Shown: positions 42,622 to 52,043, counted from the stretch's first letter. The stretch is 64,000 nt of DNA from Allobacillus salarius (GCF_007559425.1 NZ_VMHE01000005.1:1-64000); one strand, 5' to 3'. Notes: a model not told the origin generated them from the sequence alone. Made by a program: numbers and translations.

Positions 42622-43287
42622 TTATGTTGTCAGCGGAGCAATACAGCTCTCATCGTTATTTCTAGGCGAATTGACGTAAGAGTCGACTTCATAGCGATCG
42701 AACGTAACATCGTCCAATGACAATAACCAGTCACGCATCTCAGTCGCATCTTTTTGTTCATGCGTTATCCATTCTTGTTCATGGGTTTTAGGCAATATGA
42801 CTGGCATACGATGATGGATCGGCTCCATAAATGCATTCGAGTCTTTCGTTAATATTGTACACGTAATGTATTCGTCTTCCCCTTCTCGATACCGATCCCA
42901 CAAGCCAGCGAACGTAAACAGCTTCTGATCTTCGCGAAAAATTCGCTGCGGTTTCTTCTTTCCGTCTTCTTTCATCCATTCGTAAAAACTATCGGCAACA
43001 ATCAAACAGCGTCTTCGCTCCATCAATCGTTTAAAACTCGGTTTTTCATTCGCAGTTTCCAAGCGGGCGTTAATCATTTTGTTGCCAATGGATAAATCTT
43101 TCGCCCAAAAAGGTACCAAGCCCCAACGCATCTTACCACCACGATTTCTCTGACCATCGTTAACAATCGTCAGTACGTCCTGTGTCGGAGCGATGTTATA
43201 ACTCGGATTCCAATCCAGTAACTCATCTAAATCAAAAGCTTCCATTATTTGTTCTGGTGAAGCAGTTAACGTAAAGCGACCACACAT
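42622..43287 (-). CDS. SOS response-associated peptidase (SRAP/HMCES family)
   Basis: A 221-residue SRAP protein. After Met removal the N terminus is Cys2 (MCGRFT), which forms a thiazolidine link with abasic sites in single-stranded DNA. The other conserved residues are visible: N in MINARLETANEKPSF, E in SFYEWM and H in HHRMPVIL. The start at 43287 (GAGAGGTG upstream) is required to put Cys at position 2. No recognisable LexA box was found upstream. Confidence 0.92.
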   Translation of the reverse strand: MCGRFTLTASPEQIMEAFDLDELLDWNPSYNIAPTQDVLTIVNDGQRNRGGKMRWGLVPFWAKDLSIGNKMINARLETANEKPSFKRLMERRRCLIVADSFYEWMKEDGKKKPQRIFREDQKLFTFAGLWDRYREGEDEYITCTILTKDSNAFMEPIHHRMPVILPKTHEQEWITHEQKDATEMRDWLLSLDDVTFDRYEVDSYVNSPRNNDESCIAPLTT

Positions 43288-43332
43288 ACGCACACCTCTC
43301 TTTTGATTCATTACTTTTTTTTAAGAACGAGC

Positions 43333-44064
43333 TTACTTTTTCGTCTGATCCATAGCCTCTTGAATCCGTTTTTTCGTTTCATCAGCTAGCTCGTCAAGAC
43401 TCATATGTTCATATTCTTCAGGCAGTATTGGATCACAAACTGTTAAGTACACTTTCCCTTTCCGAATTCGATTATTGTTGGCTTCCATAATATTGTAAGT
43501 GCCATTAATCATCACCGGTTGAACAGGGACATTTGCCTTTCTGGCCAAAGATAAACTACCGCTTTTAAATTCAAGCAATTCATCCCTTCTCGCCCGCGTG
43601 CCTTCTGGGAAAATTAATAAGCTATGACCGTCTTTCAGCAACTCGATCCCTTGTTTAAACGTCTTTAATGATTGCCTGCGATCTTTTCGGTCCAAGAAAA
43701 GACAGTCCATTTTTTCCATCCACGTTCGAGCAATTGGGATCTTTTTTACTTCAATTTTTGAAATAAATCCAAATGGCTTTTTTAAGTAACCGAGAAGTGC
43801 AAAAATATCAAAGTTGCCTTGGTGGTTTGAGACAAACAATACTTGTGAGTCATGAATTTTCTCATCTCCGTTAACGACAATTTTGCTGCCTGTAGATTTA
43901 AAAATCCTTCTCCCGATTTTTTTAGGAAGTTCATGCACGATTGCGTTGTATTCTTCGCGACTATAGTTCTCTCTATCCATCTTTTTTATTTTCTTCAATG
44001 TTGGAACAGATCGAAGCACTCGGTAAATGCTTACGATCAATGTTTTTAATGTGCGCACCGTCAT
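43333..44064 (-). CDS. plsC: 1-acyl-sn-glycerol-3-phosphate acyltransferase
   Basis: A 243-residue membrane-associated acyltransferase that makes phosphatidic acid. NHQGNFD is the NH(X4)D catalytic motif and FPEGTR the glycerophosphate-binding motif; PVMINGTYN follows. Length and layout fit PlsC. GAGGG precedes the ATG. It lies 45 bp behind the SRAP gene and may be cotranscribed. Confidence 0.9.
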   Translation of the reverse strand: MTVRTLKTLIVSIYRVLRSVPTLKKIKKMDRENYSREEYNAIVHELPKKIGRRIFKSTGSKIVVNGDEKIHDSQVLFVSNHQGNFDIFALLGYLKKPFGFISKIEVKKIPIARTWMEKMDCLFLDRKDRRQSLKTFKQGIELLKDGHSLLIFPEGTRARRDELLEFKSGSLSLARKANVPVQPVMINGTYNIMEANNNRIRKGKVYLTVCDPILPEEYEHMSLDELADETKKRIQEAMDQTKK

Positions 44065-44233
44065 CCATCCCTCTTTGTTGTATGATGTTGTTGTAAATAG
44101 AACGCTTCACCTATAATTGTATAGAAAAACAGCTGTGAAAAAAAGCTCTTTTGACTAACATACGGTTTTATTACCAAGCTTATCATTCCTATGGTAAAAT
44201 AATTTCTAGAATATACAAAGTGAGGGATTTTGC

Positions 44234-45064
44234 ATGTATCGAAATATCATCGAGCAAGCAGATGTAGTTATTTTTGATTTGGACGGAACATTGTATGAAG
44301 GTAAAGGGCATTTTAAATTACATACAGAAAACTTAAAATCCCGAGTACGTAAAGATTTACGAGAAGCATTTCAAGAGAAATACAATGAATATGAAAATGG
44401 CGAATCACCTCTTCAAATCGGTAAAATTTATGACGGCGAAAGAGATTTAATTTGGTCGTGGGACCCTTTTCAAGAAACATTGACAGAAGCTAGAAACTGG
44501 GACAATGAAGTCGTAGAAGTTGAAAATGCTCCTTCTTTTATGCAAGCGAGTGACTTTGACTTTGACAAATGGGTACCAATTGGTGACGGCTGGTGGCCAC
44601 CTTACGCAGTTGCTCGTCATTTTGGCGTTTCTGTGGACGAAATAAAGGAATCGTATAACCAAACAAAAGTCCAGATGGCAGAACTCGAAGGATTTTTGAA
44701 TCATACACCTGGTTTGAAGGATTATTTGCAAGAGCTTTCGAAACGGAAGACATTAGTCGTTTGTACCAATAGTGATTTAGAAGATGCGAAAAGATTGCTG
44801 AGCTTTTTAGAGCTAGAGCAATTTTTTGTCGAAGTGATTCCATCCGCGTTGAAGCCAGTCAATACAAAGCAACACTTTAATTACGTCATCGAGAAATACA
44901 AAGTAGATGCTGAAAAAGTTGTTTCTGTCGGTGATAATTTCATGAACGAAATTGCACCAGCTTTACAGCTAGGGATGAGCACAGTATGGATTACTGATGT
45001 CGATGAGTCACCTGTTGATGACGATCGATTGGTTTTAACGAACACATTAGCGACATTTGAATAA
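44234..45064 (+). CDS. HAD-superfamily hydrolase
   Basis: A 276-residue HAD phosphatase. Motif I FDLDGTLYEG, motif II VVCTNSD, motif III Lys near SALKPVN and motif IV SVGDNFMNEI are all present. A large helical cap lies between residues 20 and 160 with an unusual Trp-rich stretch (WSWDPF, GDGWWPPY). The substrate is unknown. GAGGG precedes the ATG. Confidence 0.87.
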   Translation: MYRNIIEQADVVIFDLDGTLYEGKGHFKLHTENLKSRVRKDLREAFQEKYNEYENGESPLQIGKIYDGERDLIWSWDPFQETLTEARNWDNEVVEVENAPSFMQASDFDFDKWVPIGDGWWPPYAVARHFGVSVDEIKESYNQTKVQMAELEGFLNHTPGLKDYLQELSKRKTLVVCTNSDLEDAKRLLSFLELEQFFVEVIPSALKPVNTKQHFNYVIEKYKVDAEKVVSVGDNFMNEIAPALQLGMSTVWITDVDESPVDDDRLVLTNTLATFE

Positions 45065-45073
45065 GCGCAGTTC

Positions 45074-45110
45074 AGAAATCTGCTCTTTCGATGAGCAGGT
45101 TTCTTTTTTT
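45074..45110 (+). terminator. terminator after the HAD gene
   Basis: AGAAATCTGCTC pairs with GAGCAGGTTTCT (one G-T) around a short loop, followed by a T-run. Confidence 0.88.
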
Positions 45111-45260
45111 ATGATAGTTAAGAATTATTACATGATCGATAATGATGTAATTCATTTGTTATCTATTTTTAACAAAATTTCATTCAAAAAATGTTAAACT
45201 GACGAGGTATAGGAAATAGTTATATAGAAATCATTTCCTCATTATGCAAGAGGATATCAG

Positions 45261-45289
45261 TTGACACAATTCATCACATAACGAACAAT
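45261..45289 (+). promoter_or_regulatory. possible mreBH promoter
   Basis: TTGACA (45261-45266), 17 nt, AACAAT (45284-45289). The -35 is perfect, the -10 weak. It lies about 75 bp before mreBH in a 300-bp gap that otherwise holds only the terminator at 45074-45110. Confidence 0.45.
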
Positions 45290-45364
45290 AAAAATGAAGC
45301 GAAACAATGAATAATTACGTAAACTTCGAGAAAAAATTACCACAAGAGAGATGGAGGCAACACA

Positions 45365-46372
45365 ATGTTTTCAAACACTGCAATTGGAATTGACTTAGGT
45401 ACTGCTAACCTATTGATATATACAAAGAATAAAGGAATTGTTTTTAATGAACCTTCAGTTGTCGCAATAGACACACATACTGGCAAAGTATTGGCAGTAG
45501 GTAACGAAGCAAAAGAAATGATCGGTAAAACACCTCATAATATACAATCCATTCGTCCATTAAAAGACGGAGTCATTGCTGATTATGAAATTACGTCACA
45601 AATGCTTAGTACAATGCTTAAAAAAGTAAGTAAAAAACTCGGTGTTTCTTTAAGAAAACCGAATGTGATTGTTTGTGCACCTACGGGGTCTACTTCTGTC
45701 GAACGTCGTGCCATCGACAATGCTATTCGTGAATATGGCGCTAAACAAGTACACATTATTGAAGAACCAGTCGCTGCAGCTATCGGAGCTGGATTACCTG
45801 TTGAAGAGCCTGTTTCCAATATGGTCGTTGATATTGGTGGCGGGACGAGCGAAGTAGCGATTATATCCTTCGGAGGTGTCGTTTCTGCGAAATCAATTCG
45901 CACAGGCGGGGACCATATGGATAGCGCGATCATTCAGCATGTTCGCAAAAAATATAATGTCCTCATTGGTGAGCGAACAGCGGAAAACGTCAAAATGGAA
46001 ATCGGTTATGCTTTAGTCGACCACGATCCGCTAACAATGGAAGTTCGCGGTCGAGACTTAGTTACGGGCTTACCAAAAACGATTGAACTTAACTCACAAG
46101 AAATCCAAGACGCACTACGGGAATCATTAGAAGCAATTTTGGAGGCAATCCGTGACACACTTGAAAACTGTCCGCCAGAATTGAGTGGTGACATCGTCGA
46201 TCATGGAATTATGCTAACCGGCGGTGGTGCATTGTTGAAGGGCATGCAAGAATGGTTATCCAACGAAATCGATGTTCCTGTACACATTGCAGAGAACCCA
46301 ATTGAGTGTGTTGCTGTTGGTACCGGAAAATCACTAAGCATCATTCATAAGCTACAAAAAGCAGCGAAATAA
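45365..46372 (+). CDS. mreBH: rod-shape determining protein MreBH
   Basis: A 335-residue bacterial actin. Phosphate-1 [13 protein letters not shown], connect-1 and phosphate-2 [15 protein letters not shown], and the adenosine motif [12 protein letters not shown] are intact. It stands alone rather than in an mreBCD operon, and its N terminus ([25 protein letters not shown]) and monocistronic setting fit B. subtilis MreBH rather than MreB or Mbl. It would guide elongation enzymes at the lateral wall. Confidence 0.9.
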   Translation: MFSNTAIGIDLGTANLLIYTKNKGIVFNEPSVVAIDTHTGKVLAVGNEAKEMIGKTPHNIQSIRPLKDGVIADYEITSQMLSTMLKKVSKKLGVSLRKPNVIVCAPTGSTSVERRAIDNAIREYGAKQVHIIEEPVAAAIGAGLPVEEPVSNMVVDIGGGTSEVAIISFGGVVSAKSIRTGGDHMDSAIIQHVRKKYNVLIGERTAENVKMEIGYALVDHDPLTMEVRGRDLVTGLPKTIELNSQEIQDALRESLEAILEAIRDTLENCPPELSGDIVDHGIMLTGGGALLKGMQEWLSNEIDVPVHIAENPIECVAVGTGKSLSIIHKLQKAAK

Positions 46373-46509
46373 ACAACTAAAAAATAGCATACGTCAAATT
46401 TGCATATCATCCTGTGGGTGGTGTGCTTTTTGGCGTGGATTTGACGTTCTATTTAAATTTGTTCGAGACCGTCTGTGAGATGTGCTATCGGGGTATTTGT
46501 TTTGTGACT

Positions 46510-46546
46510 AAAAATCCCGCTACCTTTTCAATGAGGTAACGGGATT
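46510..46546 (-). terminator. terminator after the EamA gene
   Basis: AATCCCG (46513-46519) pairs with CGGGATT (46540-46546), with inner TACCT/AGGTA. The minus strand ends in TTTTT. Confidence 0.85.
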
Positions 46547-46549
46547 CGG

Positions 46550-47482
46550 TTAATCCGTCTCAATTGCTTTCTTATCTTTTTTTGAAAATCGCTTGATGTT
46601 CTTCAAATTCAAATTAACGAGTAGGACGCCTCCAACCACAAGGATTCCACCGAAAATTTGAGCTGGCGCAAGTTTTTCATTTAAAAATATGACAGCCATG
46701 ATTGTTGTAAAGACAGGTAACAAGTTCAAGAAAATGCTCGCTAACGAAGGACCTAAATCCGAGACGGACTTATTCCAAAAAATAAGCCCAATTACTGACG
46801 GAAATATCCCTAAGTATAACAATCCAGCCATGCCCTTATAATCCGTGAGTTCAACATGAAACCCATTGATGATCCAATTCGCAATAGCAAAGGGCAAGAT
46901 AATCAAAAAGCCCATTCCGAGCATGATCACTACACCGCCATACACAGGAAACTTGTGATTATGTTGCTTGACATACATTCCATAAATCGCCCAAATTAAA
47001 ACAGCAACAATCATGAAGATGTCACCAATATTGAAATCGAGCGCTAATAAAACTTCCAACGAACCATTCGCAATGACCCAGATTGCTCCAATAAAGGAAA
47101 TTCCAGCTCCGATTAATTGTCGTCTCGTCAACCGTTCCTTTAATATGAAATAACCTAGAAAAATAGAAAAAACTGGTGTCGTTGCTTCAACAATTCCAGC
47201 GTTTGTCGATGATGTATAGTTTAAGGATAAGTAAACAAAGAAGTTAAAAAATGAAATGCCAGTCACAGCAAACGCAAATAAGTATTTCCAATTTTCCTTC
47301 CATATGTCCATATGATATTTCACCTGTTTATAACCAATAGGCAAAGTAATGAGGAAAGCAATGAATAAACGAAAGAACACTACAGTTACAGGTGACATAT
47401 GGCTAACTGCTTTACCGACTACCAAGTTGCTGGAAAAGATGGTAACCGCAATCAACACAAATATATAAGACCTAACCACCAA
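46550..47482 (-). CDS. DMT-superfamily EamA transporter
   Basis: A 310-residue transporter with ten transmembrane segments in two EamA repeats (about 5-140 and 150-290), each with motifs such as PVTVVFFRLFIAF and the end FLNEKLAPAQIFGGILVVGGV. These proteins export metabolites or amino acids; the substrate is unknown. The start is TTG at 47482 (AGGTGGTG upstream), with a GTG next to it as an alternative. Confidence 0.87.
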   Translation of the reverse strand: MVVRSYIFVLIAVTIFSSNLVVGKAVSHMSPVTVVFFRLFIAFLITLPIGYKQVKYHMDIWKENWKYLFAFAVTGISFFNFFVYLSLNYTSSTNAGIVEATTPVFSIFLGYFILKERLTRRQLIGAGISFIGAIWVIANGSLEVLLALDFNIGDIFMIVAVLIWAIYGMYVKQHNHKFPVYGGVVIMLGMGFLIILPFAIANWIINGFHVELTDYKGMAGLLYLGIFPSVIGLIFWNKSVSDLGPSLASIFLNLLPVFTTIMAVIFLNEKLAPAQIFGGILVVGGVLLVNLNLKNIKRFSKKDKKAIETD

Positions 47483-47617
47483 ATCACCACCTAAAGACTA
47501 TCATACTCTTTATTAATATATGTTCAATGGTGCATAACTGTTTTAACTTATGCTTGCTAGGCTAAACACTACCTAACAACCGCCGTATTTCGACTGAAAT
47601 CAAATTCGTGATTGCGT

Positions 47618-47871
47618 TTCGGGTGATTAGGCGCTAGCTATTCCACCGAAACTTCACTCTCGTTTCTGATTCGGGGGATTATCGCTTCTGATCTAGGGGA
47701 TTAGATGCTTTATCAACGACATTTGGCGCTGCGTTGAGTGCCGTTCGGGTGTTGAGATAGCTTCTCGATGACTTTTCACGTTTCATAAGCTGCCATTCGG
47801 GTATCGAGACAGCTTATCGACGACGTTTCGCACTTCATAAGCCACTGTTCGGGCGTTGAGACGGCTTCTCG
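47618..47871. repeat. 52-bp tandem array A6, left part
   Basis: TTCGGG (or TTTGGC) words mark units at 47618, 47670, 47722, 47744, 47796 and 47847. The steps are 52, 52, 22, 52 and 51 bp. The last three units share TTCGGGTGTTGAGA and GCTTCTCGATGAC words. The IS256-family element starts right after 47871, and the array continues at 49336. It fills the gap between the EamA gene and the IS. Confidence 0.85.
47863..47871. repeat. target-site duplication, left copy
   Basis: GCTTCTCGA (9 bp) flanks the element and recurs at 49336-49344. The same word also occurs inside the array unit, but the restored 52-bp spacing after removing one copy supports a true duplication. Confidence 0.8.
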
Positions 47872-47948
47872 AAGTCAAGTCCATTATTATGTGTAAATTC
47901 TCTCAAGTGATTTCAGCGGGTAAAACAGCATATTCAACTTTGACATCT

Positions 47949-48060
47949 GGATTGGATTGAGAGGGCGGGTGTGATAGCCTGGTGGGCACGCCGGTTCTTT
48001 TTCAAAGATCTGGCGGCCAGGCGTAGAAATCACACTCGCCAGGAGGCTCAATCGCAATCC
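47949..48060 (-). ncRNA. 112-nt structured hairpin behind the transposase gene
   Basis: Nested helices pair across the whole stretch: GGATTG+GATTGAG (47949-47961) with CTCAATC-G-CAATCC (48047-48060), GGCG-G-GTGTGAT (47964-47975) with ATCACAC-T-CGCC (48029-48040), GCCTGG (47977-47982) with CCAGGC (48017-48022), and CGCC (47989-47992) with GGCG (48012-48015). It begins 3 bp behind the transposase stop codon, so the transposase mRNA would carry it as its 3' end. No T-run follows. Type shown as RNA because of the structure; expression is inferred. Confidence 0.5.
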
Positions 48061-48063
48061 TCA

Positions 48064-49239
48064 TTAATTAGAGATTTTTTTCTTAGGTAAATACCTTCTT
48101 TTCAAATCTAAGTTTTCATCTACATCCATTAACACAGCACCGATTAATCGAACAGCACTCTGTGTGTTCGGAAAGATTCGTATCACCTGTTCTCTTCTTC
48201 GGACTTCTTGATTAATCCGTTCGAGATTGTTGGTGGTTCGTAAGTGTATATGATAGTCTGTAGGTTCGCTCATATATTGAATGGAGTCTTCGAATCCATC
48301 CTCGAGACAGCGGCAGACTTTTGGATGTTTATCTTCATATTTCTCAATGAATTGGTTTTTACGTTTTCTGGCGATATCTGGATCAACGGTTTCATAGATT
48401 AAATTCATTTCATGTTTGATTTCTTTTACGTTTTTCTTGGGCATTTTTTCGATTAAATCTTTTTTTAAGTGAAAGGTACAGCGCTGCCAACTGGTCCCAA
48501 CGAAGGCTTCAGGGACAGAGGCTTTTAATCCAGCATGAGCATCGGAAATAAGTAACTTGGGTGACTGCAGGCCTCTGCTTTTGAGGTTTTCAAAAACCTT
48601 CAACCACGCGTCTTTCGACTCGACATGGTTGATTTCCATGCCAATGATTTCACGTTTATTTTGTTTATTGACACCTACTACGATATAGACAGCCTTGGAT
48701 ACGACTTTATTATCTTCTCTTACCTTGATATACATGGCGTCTGCATAAATGTAAGGATAGTACGTGACATTTAACGGACGATTCAACCATTCCTTCACAA
48801 TCGGATCTAACTTTTTAGTTAGATTGGAGACAAAGGATTTAGAGACTGATTTACCGCATAGCTCTTCTACAATCTTGCCTACTTTACGTGTTGAAACGCC
48901 ATTAACAACCATCTCCAACATACTTAAAACGAGAGCCTGATCTCTTCTTTCGTAACGCTCAAATACACTTGGTTCGAACTCTCCATTGCGTGTGCGTGGA
49001 ACTAATAGTCTCAGTTCAAATGAGCCGATCATATAGCCACTCTCATAAAAGCCATTACGGTAATCGGTTCTTAGGTCATTCCTTTCGTACTGGCTAGCTT
49101 TTAAATACTCTTCCTGTTCTTTCAACATTATTTCATTTAACACCATCACAAGAGCAGACTTTAGTACGTCATCCAGCTTTGAATCCATTACCTTTTCTTT
49201 TAATTCATCGATATTTAGGCTAAAATTAACTTGGGTCAT
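48064..49239 (-). CDS. IS256-family transposase
   Basis: A 391-residue DDE transposase of the Mutator/IS256 type. The first Asp is in YIYADAMYIKV, the second in LLISDAHAGLK, and Glu in the TTNNLERINQEVRRR helix. C/H residues of the family (WQRCTFHLKKDL) follow the second Asp. The length is normal and there is no frameshift, so it may be active. The start at 49239 has AGGAGGATG upstream; the frame is open 13 codons further. Confidence 0.95.
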   Translation of the reverse strand: MTQVNFSLNIDELKEKVMDSKLDDVLKSALVMVLNEIMLKEQEEYLKASQYERNDLRTDYRNGFYESGYMIGSFELRLLVPRTRNGEFEPSVFERYERRDQALVLSMLEMVVNGVSTRKVGKIVEELCGKSVSKSFVSNLTKKLDPIVKEWLNRPLNVTYYPYIYADAMYIKVREDNKVVSKAVYIVVGVNKQNKREIIGMEINHVESKDAWLKVFENLKSRGLQSPKLLISDAHAGLKASVPEAFVGTSWQRCTFHLKKDLIEKMPKKNVKEIKHEMNLIYETVDPDIARKRKNQFIEKYEDKHPKVCRCLEDGFEDSIQYMSEPTDYHIHLRTTNNLERINQEVRRREQVIRIFPNTQSAVRLIGAVLMDVDENLDLKRRYLPKKKISN

Positions 49240-49335
49240 CTTTCTCATCCTCCTAAAGTATTTTGTGGTTGAAATCACTTTAACACAGGAGAGAAGGATG
49301 GCCTATTCTTTTTACACAATTATATGGACTTAATC

Positions 49336-49424
49336 GCTTCTCGACGACTTTTCACGCTTCATTAGCTGCCATTCGGGTATCGAGACAGCTTCTCGATGAC
49401 ATTTCACGCTCGTTCAGTCCAAAC
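49336..49424. repeat. 52-bp tandem array A6, right part
   Basis: Begins with the second target copy GCTTCTCGA and continues with GACTTTTCACGCTTCAT, then a new unit TTCGGGTATCGAGACAGC at 49372 and its GCTTCTCGATGACATTTCAC. Joined to 47847-47871 it makes one 52-bp unit exactly. Confidence 0.85.
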
Positions 49425-49476
49425 TCTAACTTTAATAAAACCAACCGATGATCGAAAACCTTACATAACAGAAAAA

Positions 49477-49959
49477 CTATTGAAGATTTCCTGTACGAAC
49501 CATGTGAGTCATTCTTTCATCGTATTTTTCTATAACTGCAAATGATTCTTTTTCTAATATTCCTTCTATGTAACTATGTACGCGCTTATAAATATATTCA
49601 TTGGAATGAATAAAAGGTTTCATATTCATATACTTATCTTCGACTGCAAAGACGATATGGCGTATGTTCGTCATTACAATCGTAGACAAGCACATAATAC
49701 AAGGTTCCAAACTTGTATAAATCACACACTCCCTAGCATTTTCTTGTAAAAACGCCGCACTGCTATTTATGGCTGTCATTTCGGCGTGTAATGTGTTGTT
49801 TTTATTTGTATTAATTCTATTGTTTCCACGCGAAATAATTTTTCCATTATGTACGATAACTGCGCCGACTGGTAGATCACCTCGTTCGCCTGCAATTGCT
49901 GCCTCTTTGATAGCCTCTTTCATAAAATATTCATGATCTAGCTCTTCAATGTTTATCAT
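49477..49959 (-). CDS. nucleoside deaminase (cytidine deaminase-like fold)
   Basis: A 160-residue zinc deaminase. HAEM is the catalytic His-Ala-Glu and EPCIMC the paired zinc cysteines. The layout is that of guanine/adenosine/tRNA-adenosine deaminases; lack of the TadA RNA-binding tail makes a free base or nucleoside substrate more likely. The ATG at 49959 is preferred over a TTG 5 codons upstream because GGGGGT lies between them. Confidence 0.84.
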   Translation of the reverse strand: MINIEELDHEYFMKEAIKEAAIAGERGDLPVGAVIVHNGKIISRGNNRINTNKNNTLHAEMTAINSSAAFLQENARECVIYTSLEPCIMCLSTIVMTNIRHIVFAVEDKYMNMKPFIHSNEYIYKRVHSYIEGILEKESFAVIEKYDERMTHMVRTGNLQ

Positions 49960-49988
49960 GTCTTCTACCCCCAACTTAGCTCATATCT

Positions 49989-50024
49989 AAAAAAGCGACC
50001 GAGAGAATTCTCCCCCGGCCGCTT
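49989..50024 (-). terminator. terminator after the ABC operon
   Basis: AAGCGACCG and CGGCCGCTT form the outer stem with GAG/CTC inside (mismatches within). The minus strand ends in TTTTTT. Confidence 0.85.
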
Positions 50025-50040
50025 CACTGCAAAAATTAGA

Positions 50041-50814
50041 TTAATAGTTCCCTAACAATCCTTTTGACATTGCTATTTTTTCACACTTCAAGTAGAAGAA
50101 TATGCCGATGAATAAATATACCACTGAGTTGACGATTAAAGCGGTGTAATCCATCGCTGTAAAATCTGTCCACGAGTAGCCTTGAATCATAACATGCCGA
50201 ATCATGTCTACCCCTTTAACAAACGGGGCTAGTATTAAGAACGGTGCGACAGAAAGTGGCACAAAAGCTAGAGCAGCTAATATAAACTGGAGAATTTGCA
50301 TGAACGCTTGAATCTGTTTAAATATGACGCTCGCTCCGGCAATCATAAAGCCTACACCGACGATTCCGACCAACGTTATTAGCAATATGGTCAAGGTTAA
50401 ATCAGGTTTTAAATATAGCCATTGATTCGCGGTTGCCATACTTAAATATAATAAACCAACGACAATTACTCCATGCAATGCTATATAACCGATCAATCGT
50501 GATAAGAGAATCTTCCACATCCCTAGCGGTGACATGTACAATTGCTCTAACGTACCTCTTGTCGCTTCCATTGTAATCGTAAATCCGATATTCGTTAATG
50601 TTACTAAAGTCAAATACCAAAAAATATAATTCACGATGACATGTTGGATATTCGCTTCTGCTTGTGCCGGGTCTCCGATGATGTTGATTCCCAAAAGCAT
50701 ACCCAAAAAAATGATATAAATCGTTCCGATCATGCTGAGTGTGTTTGGAAGGTAACGCTTCATTTCGATGAATTCCATTCGTGTATTTGCTTTAATTAAT
50801 TGAATGAATGGCAT
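50041..50814 (-). CDS. ABC-2 type permease
   Basis: A 257-residue membrane protein with six transmembrane segments. ATRGTLEQLYMSPLGMWKILLSRL in the loop after helix 2 is typical of ABC-2 exporters of the NodJ/DrrB/YadH kind. Its start overlaps the ATPase gene by 23 bp; GGAGGAG precedes the ATG. Probably a drug, lipid or antibiotic exporter with the ATPase encoded upstream. Confidence 0.87.
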   Translation of the reverse strand: MPFIQLIKANTRMEFIEMKRYLPNTLSMIGTIYIIFLGMLLGINIIGDPAQAEANIQHVIVNYIFWYLTLVTLTNIGFTITMEATRGTLEQLYMSPLGMWKILLSRLIGYIALHGVIVVGLLYLSMATANQWLYLKPDLTLTILLITLVGIVGVGFMIAGASVIFKQIQAFMQILQFILAALAFVPLSVAPFLILAPFVKGVDMIRHVMIQGYSWTDFTAMDYTALIVNSVVYLFIGIFFYLKCEKIAMSKGLLGNY

Positions 50815-51766
50815 GGCTCTTCTCCTCCTGAATCAAATTCATGAACACTTCTTCAAAATTGATGGTCGTTCGGTCGATCTTTTCAATGATTGTGTTCTCC
50901 TTTTTCAATAAATCCATTAAGTCATAAATATCATTATCTTGTTCCAAGGTTATCGTTAATTTGGTCCCATCTAGCAATTCATTCATCGGAAACTTTGCGT
51001 CTAATTCCTTCTGCTGTTGTTCGGTCAGTTCGTTTCCTAACGTCAAGACGTAAGCACTTGTTTCAAACAGATTCATTAGTTCTTCTACTTTTTCATCAGC
51101 AATTACTTTCCCATTATTGATAATTACTGTCCGTTCACATAAATCTTGTACGACAGGCATGTCATGCGTACTGATGATAATTGTCTTTCCAGCCTCGGAA
51201 ATTTTCTTCAGCAATTGGCGTACTTCATATCCTGTTTCGATATCAAGACCAAGCGTCGGTTCATCGAGTAAAATCACATCACTATCGGCTAATAAAGCAA
51301 CAGCTAGTGCCAGCTTTTGCTGCATACCACGAGATAAATTGCTGACGAGTTCATTTTCTTTTTGCTTTAACTTGAACTCCTTCAATAACTCTTCAATTTC
51401 ACCCATCTTTTCTTTTCGACTTTTCCCACGGTTCCCGGCGAAATATTCTAGGTTTTCTCTCGCTGTTAAGCGCCAATATAAATTCCGGTTCCCCTCTAAT
51501 ACAGCACTAATGTGTTCCAATCCTTTTAGACGATTCTTTTGCATCGTAATTCCGTTAATAACTACTTCACCTTCATCAGGGACGATGAGTCCACAGATCA
51601 TCTTGATTGTTGTCGTCTTGCCAGCACCATTCGGGCCGAGTAAGCCGAGAATTTCTCCACGTTTCACTGTAAATTCCACACCATCAACAGCTTGAACCCA
51701 CTCTTTTGTTTTTCTTTTCTTGTAACCTTTTTTAAGACCTTTCACTTCAATTAAAATTTCTTCCAT
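50792..51766 (-). CDS. ABC transporter ATP-binding protein
   Basis: A 324-residue ATPase. Walker A GPNGAGKTT, signature NLSRGMQQKLALAVALL (LSRGM variant), Walker B VILLDEPTLGLD and H-loop STHDM are present. A C-terminal domain of about 90 residues follows, as in DrrA/NatA-type ATPases. First gene of a two-gene operon. Confidence 0.9.
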   Translation of the reverse strand: MEEILIEVKGLKKGYKKRKTKEWVQAVDGVEFTVKRGEILGLLGPNGAGKTTTIKMICGLIVPDEGEVVINGITMQKNRLKGLEHISAVLEGNRNLYWRLTARENLEYFAGNRGKSRKEKMGEIEELLKEFKLKQKENELVSNLSRGMQQKLALAVALLADSDVILLDEPTLGLDIETGYEVRQLLKKISEAGKTIIISTHDMPVVQDLCERTVIINNGKVIADEKVEELMNLFETSAYVLTLGNELTEQQQKELDAKFPMNELLDGTKLTITLEQDNDIYDLMDLLKKENTIIEKIDRTTINFEEVFMNLIQEEKSHAIHSIN

Positions 51767-52043
51767 CGACTCTCACCCTTCTTTTACGACTATATCTAAA
51801 GTTTAGCAATCGCTTCCCCACGAGCGAACAGACCTCAGCACTGTCTTATTTCCGCCTGGAGTCTGAATATTCAAACGGTCCGTATTACAACAAAATATGT
51901 AAAAAGAATATAATTATTAGTATACTAAATAAATTTCTAATTGTTAATTATTTTCAAAAAATATAAAACTGGCCAATCACCTGATAAGTAAAACAATAAT
52001 AATTATGATAAAATTAAAAACAGAAAATTAATGGAGGATTCTA

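Larger units (their letters stand above)
47872..49335 (-). mobile_element. IS256-family insertion sequence, complete
   Basis: A 1464-bp element. Imperfect terminal inverted repeats of 25 bp lie at 47872-47896 and 49311-49335 and share AAGTCCAT and TGTGTAAA, as in IS256 itself. A 9-bp duplication flanks it. It contains one intact transposase gene on the minus strand and, behind its stop codon, a large hairpin. It is inserted in a 52-bp repeat array and interrupts no gene. Confidence 0.93.

Noticed and set aside
47872..49335. IS carrying passenger or resistance genes
   Set aside because: Between the inverted repeats there is only the transposase gene and the hairpin.
51117..51695. 192-residue frame opposite the ABC ATPase gene
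   Set aside because: Antisense shadow of an ATPase with all motifs intact.
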